Positions 21,683 to 32,140 of a DNA stretch of 64,000 bases are shown here, piece after piece. The notes under the pieces were generated by a model that did not search any database, was not told the origin of the DNA, and saw only the letters and a list, made by a program, of their open reading frames with translations. Source of the stretch: Marchantia polymorpha subsp. ruderalis. Lineage: Eukaryota; Streptophyta; Marchantiopsida; Marchantiales; Marchantiaceae. The number at the start of each line of letters is the position of its first letter. Positions within the stretch are counted from its first letter, which is position 1. The stretch is taken from positions 21,722,501 to 21,786,500 of the forward strand of contig AP031356.1 of assembly GCA_037833965.1 (NCBI GenBank). The letters run 5' to 3'. Both the position numbers and the translations under genes were made by a program.

Positions 21683-21729
21683 TCACCAAGCATGGCTGCT
21701 CGTAAAAACCCCGGTGTTGACGCAACTGT

Positions 21730-21746
21730 CCCCGGCAGCGGCGCCA
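21730..21746 (-). other. Primer-binding site of A1 (tRNA-Asp type)
   Basis: Minus-strand TGGCGCCGCTGCCGGGG matches the complement of the plant tRNA-Asp 3' end at 16 of 17 positions (C for T at position 9). It lies 22 bases after the LTR end, a wider gap than in most LTR elements. Confidence 0.8.
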
Positions 21747-22710
21747 AAAAGAAGTTGTCGGCTTCTTATGTAATAACCCACTAAAGGCTAAAACTGCAAT
21801 ATAGTGGTAGAAAGGTCGAACCCACAGGGACAGAGGAACACACAGGGTACAAAGTGTCACGTTTTAACAGACTATTGAGGAGTTTGAATTCTCAGGCAAC
21901 TGTCACTCCCAGAAATACTGCAAGTGTCCACTCGGAGCGCACTCGGAGGTCGCACAGTGCAGCGTAACACACACACACACACACCTGAAACTACAGAAAC
22001 ACAACCCAGAGATCCGTTGGGACCTCTACTTCAAGATTTCAGGGGGAAAGTCTCTCAAGAGTACACTCAGCGAAGCTGCGGGTAGTGACTCCCAACTCCG
22101 GCTTTTACAACGCTTCCACTAGCTTGATGCTAGTGTAGGAAACCCGGTTTGGACTACCTACTTCGGATCGAAGTCACTCAGACGCGGTGAACAACACTCT
22201 CAACTCACAAAACGCGCAGAGAACACAGGTCCACACTGAAGGACTCACTGTGAAACATTCCAGTAACACAACAACAGTCTATTGAAGAGTTTGAATTCTC
22301 AGGCACTTGTCATTCCCAGAAATACTACAGGGGTTACCCTCAAAGCACCTGCTGCAGCGTAACCTGAATTTACAACCAAGGCTTACACGAAGTAGCAAAA
22401 CTTCACTTTGGCATTCAGGGGAAAAATCCCAAAGAGTACAATCAGAAAGAAACACTCGAAGGTGTAGGGGCGAAACTGTTCAAGTATCTAACTAGTCACT
22501 TGCTCTGAGCATCGGCAGTCACCCGCAGGTGCAGATCCGAACTACTCAAGTCTCTAACCAATGTACTAGCTCTGAACATTCGGCCGAAGGCCTTCAGCTA
22601 CAAAATGCGGAACGCTAAGTTGTAACTCCTCGTGCGTGGTGACAGAACTCAAGGACACAAACACGCAAAGGAAAGGGGTTCCTGATCTGCACTTCTGATG
22701 GGAAAGAACC

Positions 22711-22739
22711 CCAGGCAAAACGCCTGGAACTATTTTATA
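22711..22739 (-). promoter_or_regulatory. LTR promoter of A1: TATA box plus hairpin
   Basis: TATAAAATAG at 22739-22730 and the CCAGGC/GCCTGG hairpin at 22727-22711. As the 5' LTR of A1, this is the promoter that would drive its genomic RNA. Confidence 0.72.
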
Positions 22740-22775
22740 CCTTCTAAGTCCTACCTAGCACTACACTGTACTACG

Positions 22776-25700
22776 CTACACGCCTACACGGAACCACGCT
22801 ACACTACACTCCGCGGAACCTGTACTACGTCTCCTGCGCGGCCGACTGCCGCGCACTAACTCCCTACCCTGCCACTCTTCCGCTCGACTGCGCAGTCCCA
22901 ACCGCTGCAACGCCGCAGACACCTCCCCCTCGAGGGCGGACATGGTATCCTGTGCCTTCGACAGAAAGGCCTCGAGCTTCTTCGCTACCTTCCGCCGACT
23001 CCTACTGTCGCCTGACAACAACCCGGCTGCGCGCAATTCAAACTCACGCAGTGTGAGTTTCTCCTGCGCCTTCACTTCCCAGTGGGCGTAGCCCTTGAGA
23101 CAGTGGGCGACTCGCCTCGCCGTCGCCACCTTCGTGCGATCCGCCTCCTTCCTGCGATCCTCTTCAATTATCACTAATTGCGATTCGGCTTCAGCACGTT
23201 GCGCCCTCAATTCGCCACACTCTGACTGTAACCTGCGGATTAATTCTTCATCCGCCTGCCGTGCGAGCTGACATTGTTCCAACAACCGCGTCTGTCGCAC
23301 GAGCTCCTCTGACAAAATCCGATTCTGGGCCTGCTCAGAATCGAGCGCTTCCTTGACCTTCACCTGCTCCTTGGTGAGCTCGCCCAGTTTCTCATCCTTC
23401 ATCTTCTCGGAGTGCTTGTAGAATTTCTGATTAAGCTTGTACTGTCCCCACAAGCACTCATGCTTCTCCTTCAAGTCCCTCAACTCCTGGTCCACTCTAG
23501 CTAATAGCTTGCTGGTGTGGACCTAGTGCGAGTCCGCCTGCGCACTAACTCGATGTAAGATCCCGGCTGGAGTGGGTCGGCGTATTTATCGACCTTGCGA
23601 TCCAAGTACCGTAGCAACGGAATCACCTGCTCAGAGAGCGCCGCCGCCGGCGCTCCAACAATTTCCTCCTCCTCCTCCTCGGTGTCTTCTGCTCCTGACA
23701 TTTCTTCCGTGGAGCCTCCGTCGTCATCATCCGAGTGGAGAATTTCAGTCGCCATTGATTGCGTCGGCGACTGCCCCGAGTGGGGCTGCACGTCCTCGAC
23801 GTGTGCTGCCTGCGAAGGCACGGCTGCAGCCTCGCTGCTCGTCGCCAAAATGTCTAAGGCGGAAGGCGAATGTACCCGAGCGGCATCCCCGTCGTTCGCT
23901 GGTTGATTGCCTACCGCATTCTCTCTGTCGCCGTCGGTCGTCGCCGAAGGCGATTGAGCGGAGGGTGGCTGCGCGGGGTTGGATTGCGCATCGCGCATCG
24001 AAATTTCATCCCGCGGACAGTCACTCCGCTCCTCCGTCTGCTGCTCCCTTGATCGGTCCGTGGGGGCCGTGCCCGGCCCGTGCGCAGGCGCATTTGCCGG
24101 CGCCTTGTCCGCCGCAGGCGTAGCGCCGCGGACATCTATCGCCGAAGGCGACATGGCCGGGGGCCGCACGCCCGATGTTCCTTGGCCTATAGGCCCTACC
24201 GCCGAAGGCGCATCTATCGGCGGACTTCCCGCCGATGGTGCGGCCTCCGCACGCTCTCTGCTCGTATCCCCTCGGCTCGAAGGCCCTGGCGCCGAAGGCG
24301 CAAATTGCGGCGCGTGGTGCGCCGGAGGGTCTGGCCCCGAGGGCCGGTGTCTCGTAGGCGGTTCTTCCGCCGGCTCCTTCCCCTTCCTACGTTGGAACGG
24401 GGGTGATTCTTGCCTGTGCACAGGCGGCACGTGCGGAGGCGTTCTGTGCACAGGCGAGCGCCTGTGCACAGGCGGACTGCTCCTCCCCACGCGTAAGCGT
24501 AGATCCACGTCCACTTGTGTTCGCCGGTCCGCGGAGGCTCGTCCGTCCGCGGAGGTTCGCCTGTGCGCAAACGGAACATCTGTCCGCATCGCACGTGGTA
24601 ACTCCGGAGGCCCCTGGCCCGTAGGCGGCCTCTCTCCCGACGAGGTTGCAGCGTGGCCCGTTGCTCCTGCGGTCGTCCGCGCTTCTTCTCGCCTCTCTGG
24701 CGACGCACTTCCTATCTCCGTCGCAATCGTCGCCGTGTCTGCACTGTCAGCTGGCAACACCTGTCTGCGTGCCTTCTGCTTCGGCCGGCTGTATGGCTCG
24801 CAAAGCGGCCGCGGTCGAATGGGAGCAGAGGGTTCTTGATGCTGCTCCTCTTCGGACTCTTCCCTCCATCGCCGCTTCCGCGGCACTCGCGCTGCAGGAG
24901 TGTGTCTCCCTTCGTCTCTCCGTCTTGATGGGGTAGAAGTCGGTGACTCCTCCGCATCAGTGTCGACCTCGTTCTCCCGCACATACTTCCCGGGATGGTC
25001 GATGGACAATGGCGGAAAATGTTCAAGCTCCGCCGCTGTCAAACAATTCCGCTGTCGATAAAAATTGATGAGGAAAGGAGAAAGATGGTTTAGAGTTCCC
25101 CCCTTCTCCTCAAACGCGTGCTGTCGCATCACCCTGTGCAGGATGCTCGCCCAGTGAATTGGAGTTCCCTCGATGACGCACTCCACAAAAGAGACCTGCC
25201 ACAATGTGATGTAGCAGGCGCGGTGCGGCTGCAGTAATTGCATCAGCGCCGCGGACAAAGTCCGGCGAAATCGATCCTTGTAATCACGGGTCTTGTACCC
25301 ATTCTTGGTACACCTTCCGGTCTTGAACAGCTCCACAAATTGCGCCTCTTCTTGTTTGGTCACCTTGATGCTCTCACTGTCGAAAAGGAGATGCCCTGGC
25401 ATGCCAGCACATCTTCCCAACGCCTGCGCCCAATCTTGGACTGTCCACCGATCAACATGCGGACGCAATCCGCGCGAGGGTGGTCCCTGTGGCTCTAGCC
25501 ACTCGCGCACCATATTCGCACAGATGTAATTCCATCCCCATAGCAAGAAATCGAGCTTTCTTGCTATTAAGCGCTCTTCGAAAGCGCGCAGCCCGTTCTG
25601 CGGTAGGCGAAGTGGCACCATCCGCAATCTGCTCGGTCTCGTCATTGCGTTCCTGGGGTTCGCTCGCCCGCTCATTCTACTTCCACACTGCCCGCGCTTC

Positions 25701-25897
25701 TTTCTCTCTCGGCAAACTCTAATCGCTCTCAATTCCAAATCACGCGCACTCACTTCTCCCTCAATCAGCAAGAAATCTCCTGAGCGACGACGTCGAGAAT
25801 GTTCCGCAGCCAGCAGATGGATGCGCGCAGCGCGCACAAGAGATTGGAATCGCGAATTCAAGAATGGGACGTTCTCCGCCGCCCGGTCGAAGGTCAT
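22776..25897 (-). pseudogene. U3-encoded LTR protein, family A, frameshifted copy
   Basis: Full-length homologue of the 1034-residue LTR protein, broken by a one-base deletion at about 23521 (GGACCTAG where intact copies have GGACTTTAG on the plus strand). The first part (25897-23501, 798 residues) contains the globular region, low-complexity centre and acidic patch and then reads into a short wrong-frame tail. The rest, in the other frame (23495-22776), holds the coiled coil and C-terminus. The in-frame repeat cluster at 24412-24475 has three cores against two in the 3' LTR of the same element. Confidence 0.88.
24412..24475 (-). repeat. Palindromic repeat cluster (A1 5' LTR, 3 cores)
   Basis: Three GTGCAC-centred units. 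One 18-base step is gained relative to the 3' LTR of the same element. Confidence 0.85.
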
Positions 25898-27125
25898 GGT
25901 CGGCTCTTGGTCGTGAAGAACGTCTCACTTGATGACCGCGCCGGCTGTACGCTGGAACGGTCTTCGCTCTCACGCGCGGCTTCACGCTCCGCCGTCGTCG
26001 ATTAAACTCTCACGCTCGAATTGGCGGATTTGAACTCCGCGAGCGTGTCACCCTGCGGACATGGGGGCGTAGCGCCGAAGGCGAGTTTTCCGCCTTGCGC
26101 GGTACACTTGTTCGTACCGTCCCTCGGCCAATCTCCTTCTGCCTTCACGCGTGTGTCCGCATGTCGGACAAAAATTCAACTCCTGCCTGTGCGCAGGCCG
26201 GAGCCTCGGCAGATCCTCCGCCGGTGCGGAACTTGAACATCCTCCTGTGCACAGGCGTTTACCTGTGCGCAGGCGAATTCCGTCCGCGGCGCTGCGCTGG
26301 CGCGGAAGGCGTTGACCGTGGTCAGCCGTCTCCGTCCAGTCTGTCCGTTCCTTGTCTCTCCGTCGGCGCTTCCGCCGCCGCAACTCCGTTCGTCCAAGAG
26401 CGCATCCACCCGGGCCGTCCGCACGGTCCGTACCTATTGGATTACTCTGGCGGCTCTTCCGACGTACGCGGCGCTGCGCTGGCGCGGAAGGCGCCGTACA
26501 CTTTCTACCTCACAAGGCGCATTTCTAGGGCCCAAGGCGGATTTTCCGCCGACGCCGAAGTGCCTGTGCGTAGGCGGACTTCGCGCCTTCCCTAACCCTA
26601 CTTCGCCTGTGCACAGGCGAACGCCTATGTACGCGCATAGGACAAAACTTGATTCCTCCTTCCGCGTAGGCGGAATTCGCGCCGGTGGCGAACTCCTTCC
26701 GCCGTAGGCGACCGCCTCCGTTTCTTCCAGTAGCGATAACTCCCTAAGTCCTCGTCCGTTCCAAGCGTTCTTGGGCTCGTTAGAATTAGCGCGTCGAGCT
26801 CTTTCCAACGGGACCCTAACTTGGTCAAGGCGCCCGAGGGTTTACATAATTACGGGGGTTTCCCTACAGCCGCGGACGCAACCTCCGAAGGCGGGTTTTG
26901 CGCCTTGCGCCGTAGAGATCCTAACTGCGGAGCTCGCAGGGAGGGTGGTGCCTGTCCTTGCTGCGGCACCCCAAATCCCAGATTCTACAAGATTCCTCGA
27001 GAATCCCCGCGATCTTCCGGATTCACTCTGTTTTGATGTACCGAAGGTTATTTACAATGCTGCCAGGGTACAGTTTTTCAAAAATGTTTTAATTTCCTCA
27101 AAATTGCCAAAAGTGGGGTACCACA

Positions 27126-27130
27126 AGGCA
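27126..27130. repeat. Target site duplication of A1, right copy
   Basis: AGGCA, pairing with 5208-5212. Confidence 0.95.
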
Positions 27131-28267
27131 GCAGAAGCGGGCGGATCAAGAGTGACAAAAGTCACTGCGGCGTCGACCCCTTCACAAACCGAAGATCAAG
27201 CCGGAACAGGTGCTCAAGCAGTGGGATCTCCCACTGCCCTGGATATTTTAGCAGGCAGTGGAGCAGCAGTCGCAGCGGAAGCTGCTGCGCGCCACAGTTC
27301 CAGGGAGTCGCCAAGGGATTCGGTGGCGACTGAGATCCTCGAGACTGAGGATGAGACGAGCTCGGAAGAGCAAGAAGAGGATTCGGTGCAGAAAACGCCA
27401 ACAGGAGTGCTGTGCGAACAGATAGTTCCACTCCTGCGATATCTAGATCGCAAGACATCCAAATACGCAAGTGCCTTAAAACCGCAGTCTTATGTGGAGA
27501 CAATCAGGCGAAGGACGAGGAGCAAGGTGGCAAGGTGGGCCTCTAGGTGCGGAGTATATGTGGATAGGAACACCGCCCTCCGACAACACCTGGCGGTCAC
27601 CCAGAAGCTGTACCAAGCCTTGCAGCAGCAGAAGGAGGATGCGGCGACGAAGAGTCAGGCGGAGGCCGAACTAATACGGGCAAAGATCGAGTCGGAACTG
27701 CAGGAGGAGCGGAGACAGAACAAAGTCCTAGCAGCCGAGCTTGCGCGCCAGACGCGCGCCTTAGAGGAAAGTCAAAGAGCCCGCAAGGAGGATGAGGAGT
27801 TGTTGTGCAACTTGCAAACCGAGTGCTCGGATTTGAGGGCACAACGTGCGGAATTAGAAATGCAGCTGGCAGAGGTGGAGAGCAGCTGCAGGGCACGAGG
27901 AGAGTTGGCGGCACGGGTGACTCGTTGTCTAAACGGATACACCCATTGGGAGGTGGCAGCTCAAGAGAGGGTTACACTCCGGGAGTTCGAGCTTCGGGCG
28001 GCGGCCTTGACGGAAGGTGACAGTCGGAGTCGGCGGCGAGTGGCGAGAAAATTAGAAACTTTCTTGTCGGGTGCGCGCGACACTATGGCGCACTTGCAGT
28101 CGGAAGTCACTGCAGCGCTCCGACGCCTGGGGTTACGCAGCCGGTCGGAAGACTGGCAAGGTAGAGACAGTAAGCGGAGCAGTCCGGCGCGCAGGAGGCG
28201 CAGCACCGGATCTGCTGAGTGCAGTAGAGTAGTTTGGTTTCGCGCAGATGCTGCGAGTGGTAGATAG
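27131..28267 (+). pseudogene. B LTR 1 (U3) ORF, C-terminal part
   Basis: Continuation of the frame begun at 3794, after element A1. It contains the TALDILA block, an acidic EDETSSEEQEED patch, the conserved LLRYLDRKTSKYA segment, a long coiled coil (RQTRALEESQRARKEDEEL onward), the YTHWEVAAQERVTLREFEL block and a basic RRRRSTGSAEC end. The last ~270 residues align well with family A, much better than the centre of the protein. The stop at 28265-28267 precedes the TATA box by 33 bases. Any start codon in this piece alone would be fortuitous. Confidence 0.85.
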
Positions 28268-28300
28268 GATAGCGTAGTGCTAGTTAGGATCTTTTGAGAG

Positions 28301-28329
28301 TATAAAGTAGATCAAGGCGTTTTGCCTTG
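28301..28329 (+). promoter_or_regulatory. LTR promoter of B1: TATA box plus hairpin
   Basis: TATAAAGTAG at 28301-28310, then CAAGGC-GTTTT-GCCTTG at 28313-28329. Spacing equals that in family A, and one stem pair is changed on both sides (C-G in A, A-T in B), preserving pairing. Confidence 0.72.
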
Positions 28330-29244
28330 GGACTCTTCCAGTTTCGGAAGTGCAGATCAGGAACTCACTTTCTTGGCGTGTTTGTGCATTTTGGTCCTAG
28401 CACCACGTAGAGAAGCTGCAGCATAGCGAAGTTACCGTATGTTGTAGTTGAAGGCCTTCGGCTGAATGTTCAGAGCTAGTACCCGGTTAGAGACTTGAGT
28501 AGTGCGGATCTGCACCTGCGGGTGATTTCTGATGCTCAGAGCCGGCTGCGAGTTAGAGACTTGAACAGTTCCCCCTTACTCCTTCGAGTGACATATCCTG
28601 ATTGTACTCCTACGGGAAGTTTCCCCTGAATGCCAATGTGAAGTTTCATTACTTCGTGTAAACCTTGGTTTGTAATTCAGGTTGTGTGTGTGTTACTGGA
28701 TCGTGTTTTCAGTAAGTTCTCAGTCGGGTCTGCACTCCCTGTGTTTGGTGTGATAGTCGAGGGTGACGTCCACGGCGTACGTAGAGGCTTCGTTCCGAAG
28801 TGAGAAGTCCAGTCCGGGTACCCCCGCTAGTTCCTGGCGGAAGGGCAGTAAAAGCCGGAGTGGGAGGCACTTCCTGCAGAACCTCTGAGTGAACTTACGA
28901 GACACTTTCCTCCTGAAATCCGAAGCGGAGGTCCTGACCGACCTCCGAGTTGTGCTTTTTGCCAGTTTCAGGTGTGTGTGTGTGTGTTGAGTGACCAAGC
29001 TGTACCGTGCATCCTCCGAGCATCCTCCGAGTTGAGATCCTCCTCCGAGTCGAGCCTCCGAGTCGAGCACTGCAGTATTTCTGGGAGTGACAGTCGCCTA
29101 GAATTCAAACTCTACAAAAGTCTGTTAAACGTGACACTTTTACTCTGTGTGTTGCCTCTGTCCCTGTGGGTTCGATCTTTTTACCACCATACTGCAGTTT
29201 TAGCCTTTGGTGGGTTATTACATAAGGAGCCGACAACTTCTTTT

Positions 29245-29261
29245 TGGCGCCGCTGCCGGGG
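29245..29261 (+). other. Primer-binding site of B1 (tRNA-Asp type)
   Basis: TGGCGCCGCTGCCGGGG, 22 bases after the LTR end, one mismatch to the complement of plant tRNA-Asp. Confidence 0.8.
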
Positions 29262-29305
29262 ACAGTGCGTCAACACCAGAATACTTGAGCAGCAATGCTC
29301 GGTGA

Positions 29306-32134
29306 ATGTCGACGAGCGATAGTGTGGGAAACCTGAGTGCGAGAGCCACACGGAAACTCCGTCGAGATTCAGAAAAAGCCGTGGAAACAAAACGGCGAAC
29401 TAAAAAGAAGACCCCCGGTGAAGACTCTGCAGAAAGGTCGCCATCACCGACTACTGGAAGACAAAGGCGTTCCAGTTCACCTACTGAGAGCATTGAGCTA
29501 ACAGTTCTGTTGGACATCCCTCCGACAGGAACTCTTCCTGAGTTTGGCCAACCTAGGATCAGTCCGTCGACAGGATCACCGATGGCAGAACATCAAGCCA
29601 ATCTCCGCCAGGTGTTTTCCCAACCTACCACCAAACATTCGTATCCAAGATACACGGGAACGGGCGACGACGATGATGCAGATTCATACATAAAGCTCTT
29701 CGAGTCTGTCTCCATCGCCAATCGTGAGACCAGTGATGAAGACAGACTACGAATCTTTCCTAGCCTGCTACGCAGACGAGCGCGTAGATGGTACAACCAT
29801 GAGAGCACTGACCCCACTGGCATCCGGACCTGGGCTCAGCTCAAGGAAAAGTTTCTGAGGCGGTTCCGCGAACTCGGGTATGACAGTCGAGTTCTGACCC
29901 GGCTTCGAAATCTTCGACGCGAGCGGAAGGAGAATCTTCGAGACTACACTGAGAGATTCCAAGACCTCCTAGATCGAATTCCGAAGACAGGCCCGGGAGA
30001 ACCATACTCGGTACAACAGGCAGTGGATTGGTATGTGACAGGGCTCTCAAGAGAAATGGAGACCTTCTGTAGGAGAGGCAAGACTGACACAATCCAAGAT
30101 GTGATAGCTTCCGCGGAGACCTTTGAGACGTCAACCCTTGACACTCAAAGACGCGACCGACGGTCGACGAAGAAGAAGTCGCAGGGCGGACGTCGGAAGA
30201 GAAGGAACTCTCCTTCCTCGACAGAAGAATCAAGCTCCTCCGAATCAAGTTCTTCCTCGGAAGAGGAAGAGGACTCGTCATCTTCAGAAGAAGAAAGACG
30301 GAAGAAGAAACGTAGTGCGATCAAGAAGAAGGATCGAGGTAAGGGAATCCCAGTAAAGACTCAAGGGGACATCGCAGCCAAGGTAGACAACCTGGTGAAG
30401 AATTTTGCGGACCTGAAAGTTCATGTAGTGGGAGGCCAAGACCGACGTAAATCACCTGCGAGACAACGAGCGAATCTCTGGTGTACTACGTGCGGACAGG
30501 TGGGACATGCCAACACGGAGTGCATGTCCGCGCGGCCATCTTACCCAGTGAATGCGGTCGAATGGGCACCACAGTGGGAGAACCCCATGTATTATGCTGA
30601 GCCACCTATGTATTATGCTGAGCAGGTTGAGGACACCGCCTACTCAGTACAGACAGCTCCAGCTACAACTCCGAACCCACCGGTGCATATACCGCGCTTT
30701 GTTCCGAGGGAAATGGCGGGTACACTCCCACCAAGACGCATGGCACCTCCAGGCAATCACAACCGACCTCGACCACAATTCGATGGTTGCTACAACTGCG
30801 GAGACATGGGGCATTACGCGCCAAGTTGTCCCCACCCGAGGAAGCCAATGGGGTATGCACCATTGTGCAGCAATTGCAAGAAGTCCGGACATACAGCAGC
30901 CGAATGTGATCAGCCCCAACTCCCTAGGCCAGCCGTGCGTTTCGTATCAACACCTGGCAAGGAAGAAGTGCAAGTCAACCAGGTAGAACTGAGTCTGGAC
31001 CCAGCTGAAGGAGACGAAGTATGGCCAGAGGAAGAAGTAATGTGCGGTCGGGTAGAAACCCGAAGTTCGAAGAGGAGAGGAGAAGGCCACGAGGACACTC
31101 GCCGCCTCGAGCGTAGGGAAGAGAGGAGGAAGTCTAAAGAAGTTAGAGAAGGCCAGAGGAGAAGGCCGGGTACACCTCCGGCTATGATAAACACCCAGCC
31201 GGAGCCGAACTCAGAAAAGGCGGACAGGTATTCAGAAGAGTTCCGGACTCGAGATTACCTTCCGGACATCAAAGATGAGGTGAGTCACCTCATCAAGGAA
31301 GCACTGGGCGCCGGAATGACATCCGACGACCGGAAGGCGGTTAGGCCCCCTACACCCCTTCCGACCGCGAGTACAGGGAAACTTCCGGCCGTGACTTCCA
31401 ACACTTCCTACGACATAGTGAAAGACATGGGGAGCCAGAGGGCAAATATTTCCTTCCACCAGTTGTTGGAAGACAATAAGACGTACAGGAGGATGCTGAT
31501 GCTTTCGTTGCGCCGACCACGCAAACCCCGAAAAGAGAAACTTCCGGCTGTGTACAGAGTGGAAGGAGGAGACCTGGGACCTCCAGAGATCGAGGTAGAG
31601 ATCGGAGGCTGCGTCATACAGAAGGTACCTGTGGACTCCGGCTCGGGCGTGAATATCATGACCGAGGAGACAGCAAACTCCTTGGGGTTCCAGACCTTCG
31701 AGCCTACATCCCGAGTATTGCGACTGGCCGATCAAACACGCAGAATGCCACTAGGAATGTTGAGCAATGTGAGAACCAACATTGGAGGAGTGGACTTTCA
31801 ACTGTCCTACATAATACTGCAACCTCTGATGAAGAAAGGTTATGATGTGCTGCTTGGCAGACCGTGGCTATACGATGCCAAAGCAAGGTGTGACTGGAGT
31901 AGGAAGAGATTACAGTTCCGTAGCCCTGCGGACCCTCCGACTGTCATTACCGTACCATGGACCAAGGTACCCCATGAGGGCGAAACACCTTCCACCACCT
32001 CCGGTTACACAACCGGAGGGGAGACCAGCTCATCATGCACTTCAGAGACCGAAACGTCGGAAGAATTTGTGGGCTACGTCACTTGCTGCTCTATTGAGGA
32101 GGAAGGAGACGCGGTATATCCGGATGACGAATAG
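29306..32134 (+). CDS. gag-pro: B1 Gag-Pro polyprotein (942 aa)
   Basis: Opens at the ATG 44 bases after the primer-binding site and ends at TAG 32132-32134. A basic N-terminus (SARATRKLRRDSEKAVE) leads to a Gag core with DDDADSYIKLFESVS, WYNHESTDPTG and LRDYTERFQDLLDRIP. A Ser/Glu and Lys-rich segment precedes three CCHC knuckles (CTTCGQVGHANTEC, CYNCGDMGHYAPSC, CSNCKKSGHTAAEC). The C-terminal third is a retropepsin with VPVDSGSG and LLGRPWL. This is the only complete B gag-pro in the window, and it has no internal stop or frameshift. It should form the particle and process the polyproteins. It is uninterrupted, whereas the pol that follows is cut twice. Confidence 0.96.
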   Translation: MSTSDSVGNLSARATRKLRRDSEKAVETKRRTKKKTPGEDSAERSPSPTTGRQRRSSSPTESIELTVLLDIPPTGTLPEFGQPRISPSTGSPMAEHQANLRQVFSQPTTKHSYPRYTGTGDDDDADSYIKLFESVSIANRETSDEDRLRIFPSLLRRRARRWYNHESTDPTGIRTWAQLKEKFLRRFRELGYDSRVLTRLRNLRRERKENLRDYTERFQDLLDRIPKTGPGEPYSVQQAVDWYVTGLSREMETFCRRGKTDTIQDVIASAETFETSTLDTQRRDRRSTKKKSQGGRRKRRNSPSSTEESSSSESSSSSEEEEDSSSSEEERRKKKRSAIKKKDRGKGIPVKTQGDIAAKVDNLVKNFADLKVHVVGGQDRRKSPARQRANLWCTTCGQVGHANTECMSARPSYPVNAVEWAPQWENPMYYAEPPMYYAEQVEDTAYSVQTAPATTPNPPVHIPRFVPREMAGTLPPRRMAPPGNHNRPRPQFDGCYNCGDMGHYAPSCPHPRKPMGYAPLCSNCKKSGHTAAECDQPQLPRPAVRFVSTPGKEEVQVNQVELSLDPAEGDEVWPEEEVMCGRVETRSSKRRGEGHEDTRRLERREERRKSKEVREGQRRRPGTPPAMINTQPEPNSEKADRYSEEFRTRDYLPDIKDEVSHLIKEALGAGMTSDDRKAVRPPTPLPTASTGKLPAVTSNTSYDIVKDMGSQRANISFHQLLEDNKTYRRMLMLSLRRPRKPRKEKLPAVYRVEGGDLGPPEIEVEIGGCVIQKVPVDSGSGVNIMTEETANSLGFQTFEPTSRVLRLADQTRRMPLGMLSNVRTNIGGVDFQLSYIILQPLMKKGYDVLLGRPWLYDAKARCDWSRKRLQFRSPADPPTVITVPWTKVPHEGETPSTTSGYTTGGETSSSCTSETETSEEFVGYVTCCSIEEEGDAVYPDDE

Positions 32135-32140
32135 CAACTA
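32132..32140 (+). promoter_or_regulatory. Stop-codon readthrough site UAG CAA CUA (B1)
   Basis: The Gag-Pro stop is followed by CAACUA, which fits CARYYA although the bases differ from family A (CAAUUA). Pol continues in the same frame. The kept consensus at a changed position supports a functional signal. Confidence 0.85.

Larger units (their letters stand above)
5213..27125 (-). mobile_element. Element A1, full-length Ty3/gypsy retrotransposon (minus strand)
   Basis: Two LTRs (5213-10570 and 21769-27125) flank an internal region that reads on the minus strand: primer-binding site, gag-pro, readthrough stop, pol, polypurine tract. The element is bounded by AGGCA target duplications and sits inside the U3 frame of B LTR 1. 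A solo LTR (A2) is inserted in its gag-pro; without it A1 is about 16.5 kb with an internal region of 5,796 bp. Pol is open, and gag-pro is broken only by A2. The two LTRs differ by a one-base deletion and by gain or loss of palindromic repeat units, so A1 is not brand new but is still well preserved. Confidence 0.95.
21769..27125 (-). mobile_element. A1 5' LTR (5,357 bp)
   Basis: Termini as in the other A LTRs, with AGGCA target duplication at 27126-27130. 25898-27125 is gene-free U3 with GGCG/CGCC inverted repeats; it lacks one 18-base palindromic step near 26560 that the 3' LTR has. 22776-25897 is the U3 frame, here frameshifted. 21769-22726 is R/U5 with an AC run near 21967-21984 and the duplicated block. 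Confidence 0.93.
2439..29222 (+). mobile_element. Family B LTR 1 (4,866 bp net, split by element A1)
   Basis: The LTR starts TGTGGTAACACAC at 2439 and ends GGTTATTACA at 29222; element A1 (5213-27125) plus one 5-bp target duplication interrupts it. It is preceded by a polypurine tract and followed by a primer-binding site, so it is both the 3' LTR of the upstream unit and the 5' LTR of element B1. 2439-3793 is U3 without a convincing gene, rich in short GGCG/CGCC inverted repeats. 3794-28267 is the interrupted U3 reading frame. The TATA box is at 28301. The remaining ~0.9 kb (R and U5) is non-coding, with a short GT run near 28973-28987. By eye it differs from LTR 2 at only about 14 positions over 4.86 kb, so the pair is young or recently homogenised. 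Confidence 0.88.

Noticed and set aside
26771-27130. Frame 26771-28267 as one 498-codon gene
   Set aside because: It fuses the antisense start of the A1 LTR to the B LTR gene across the insertion boundary at 27125.
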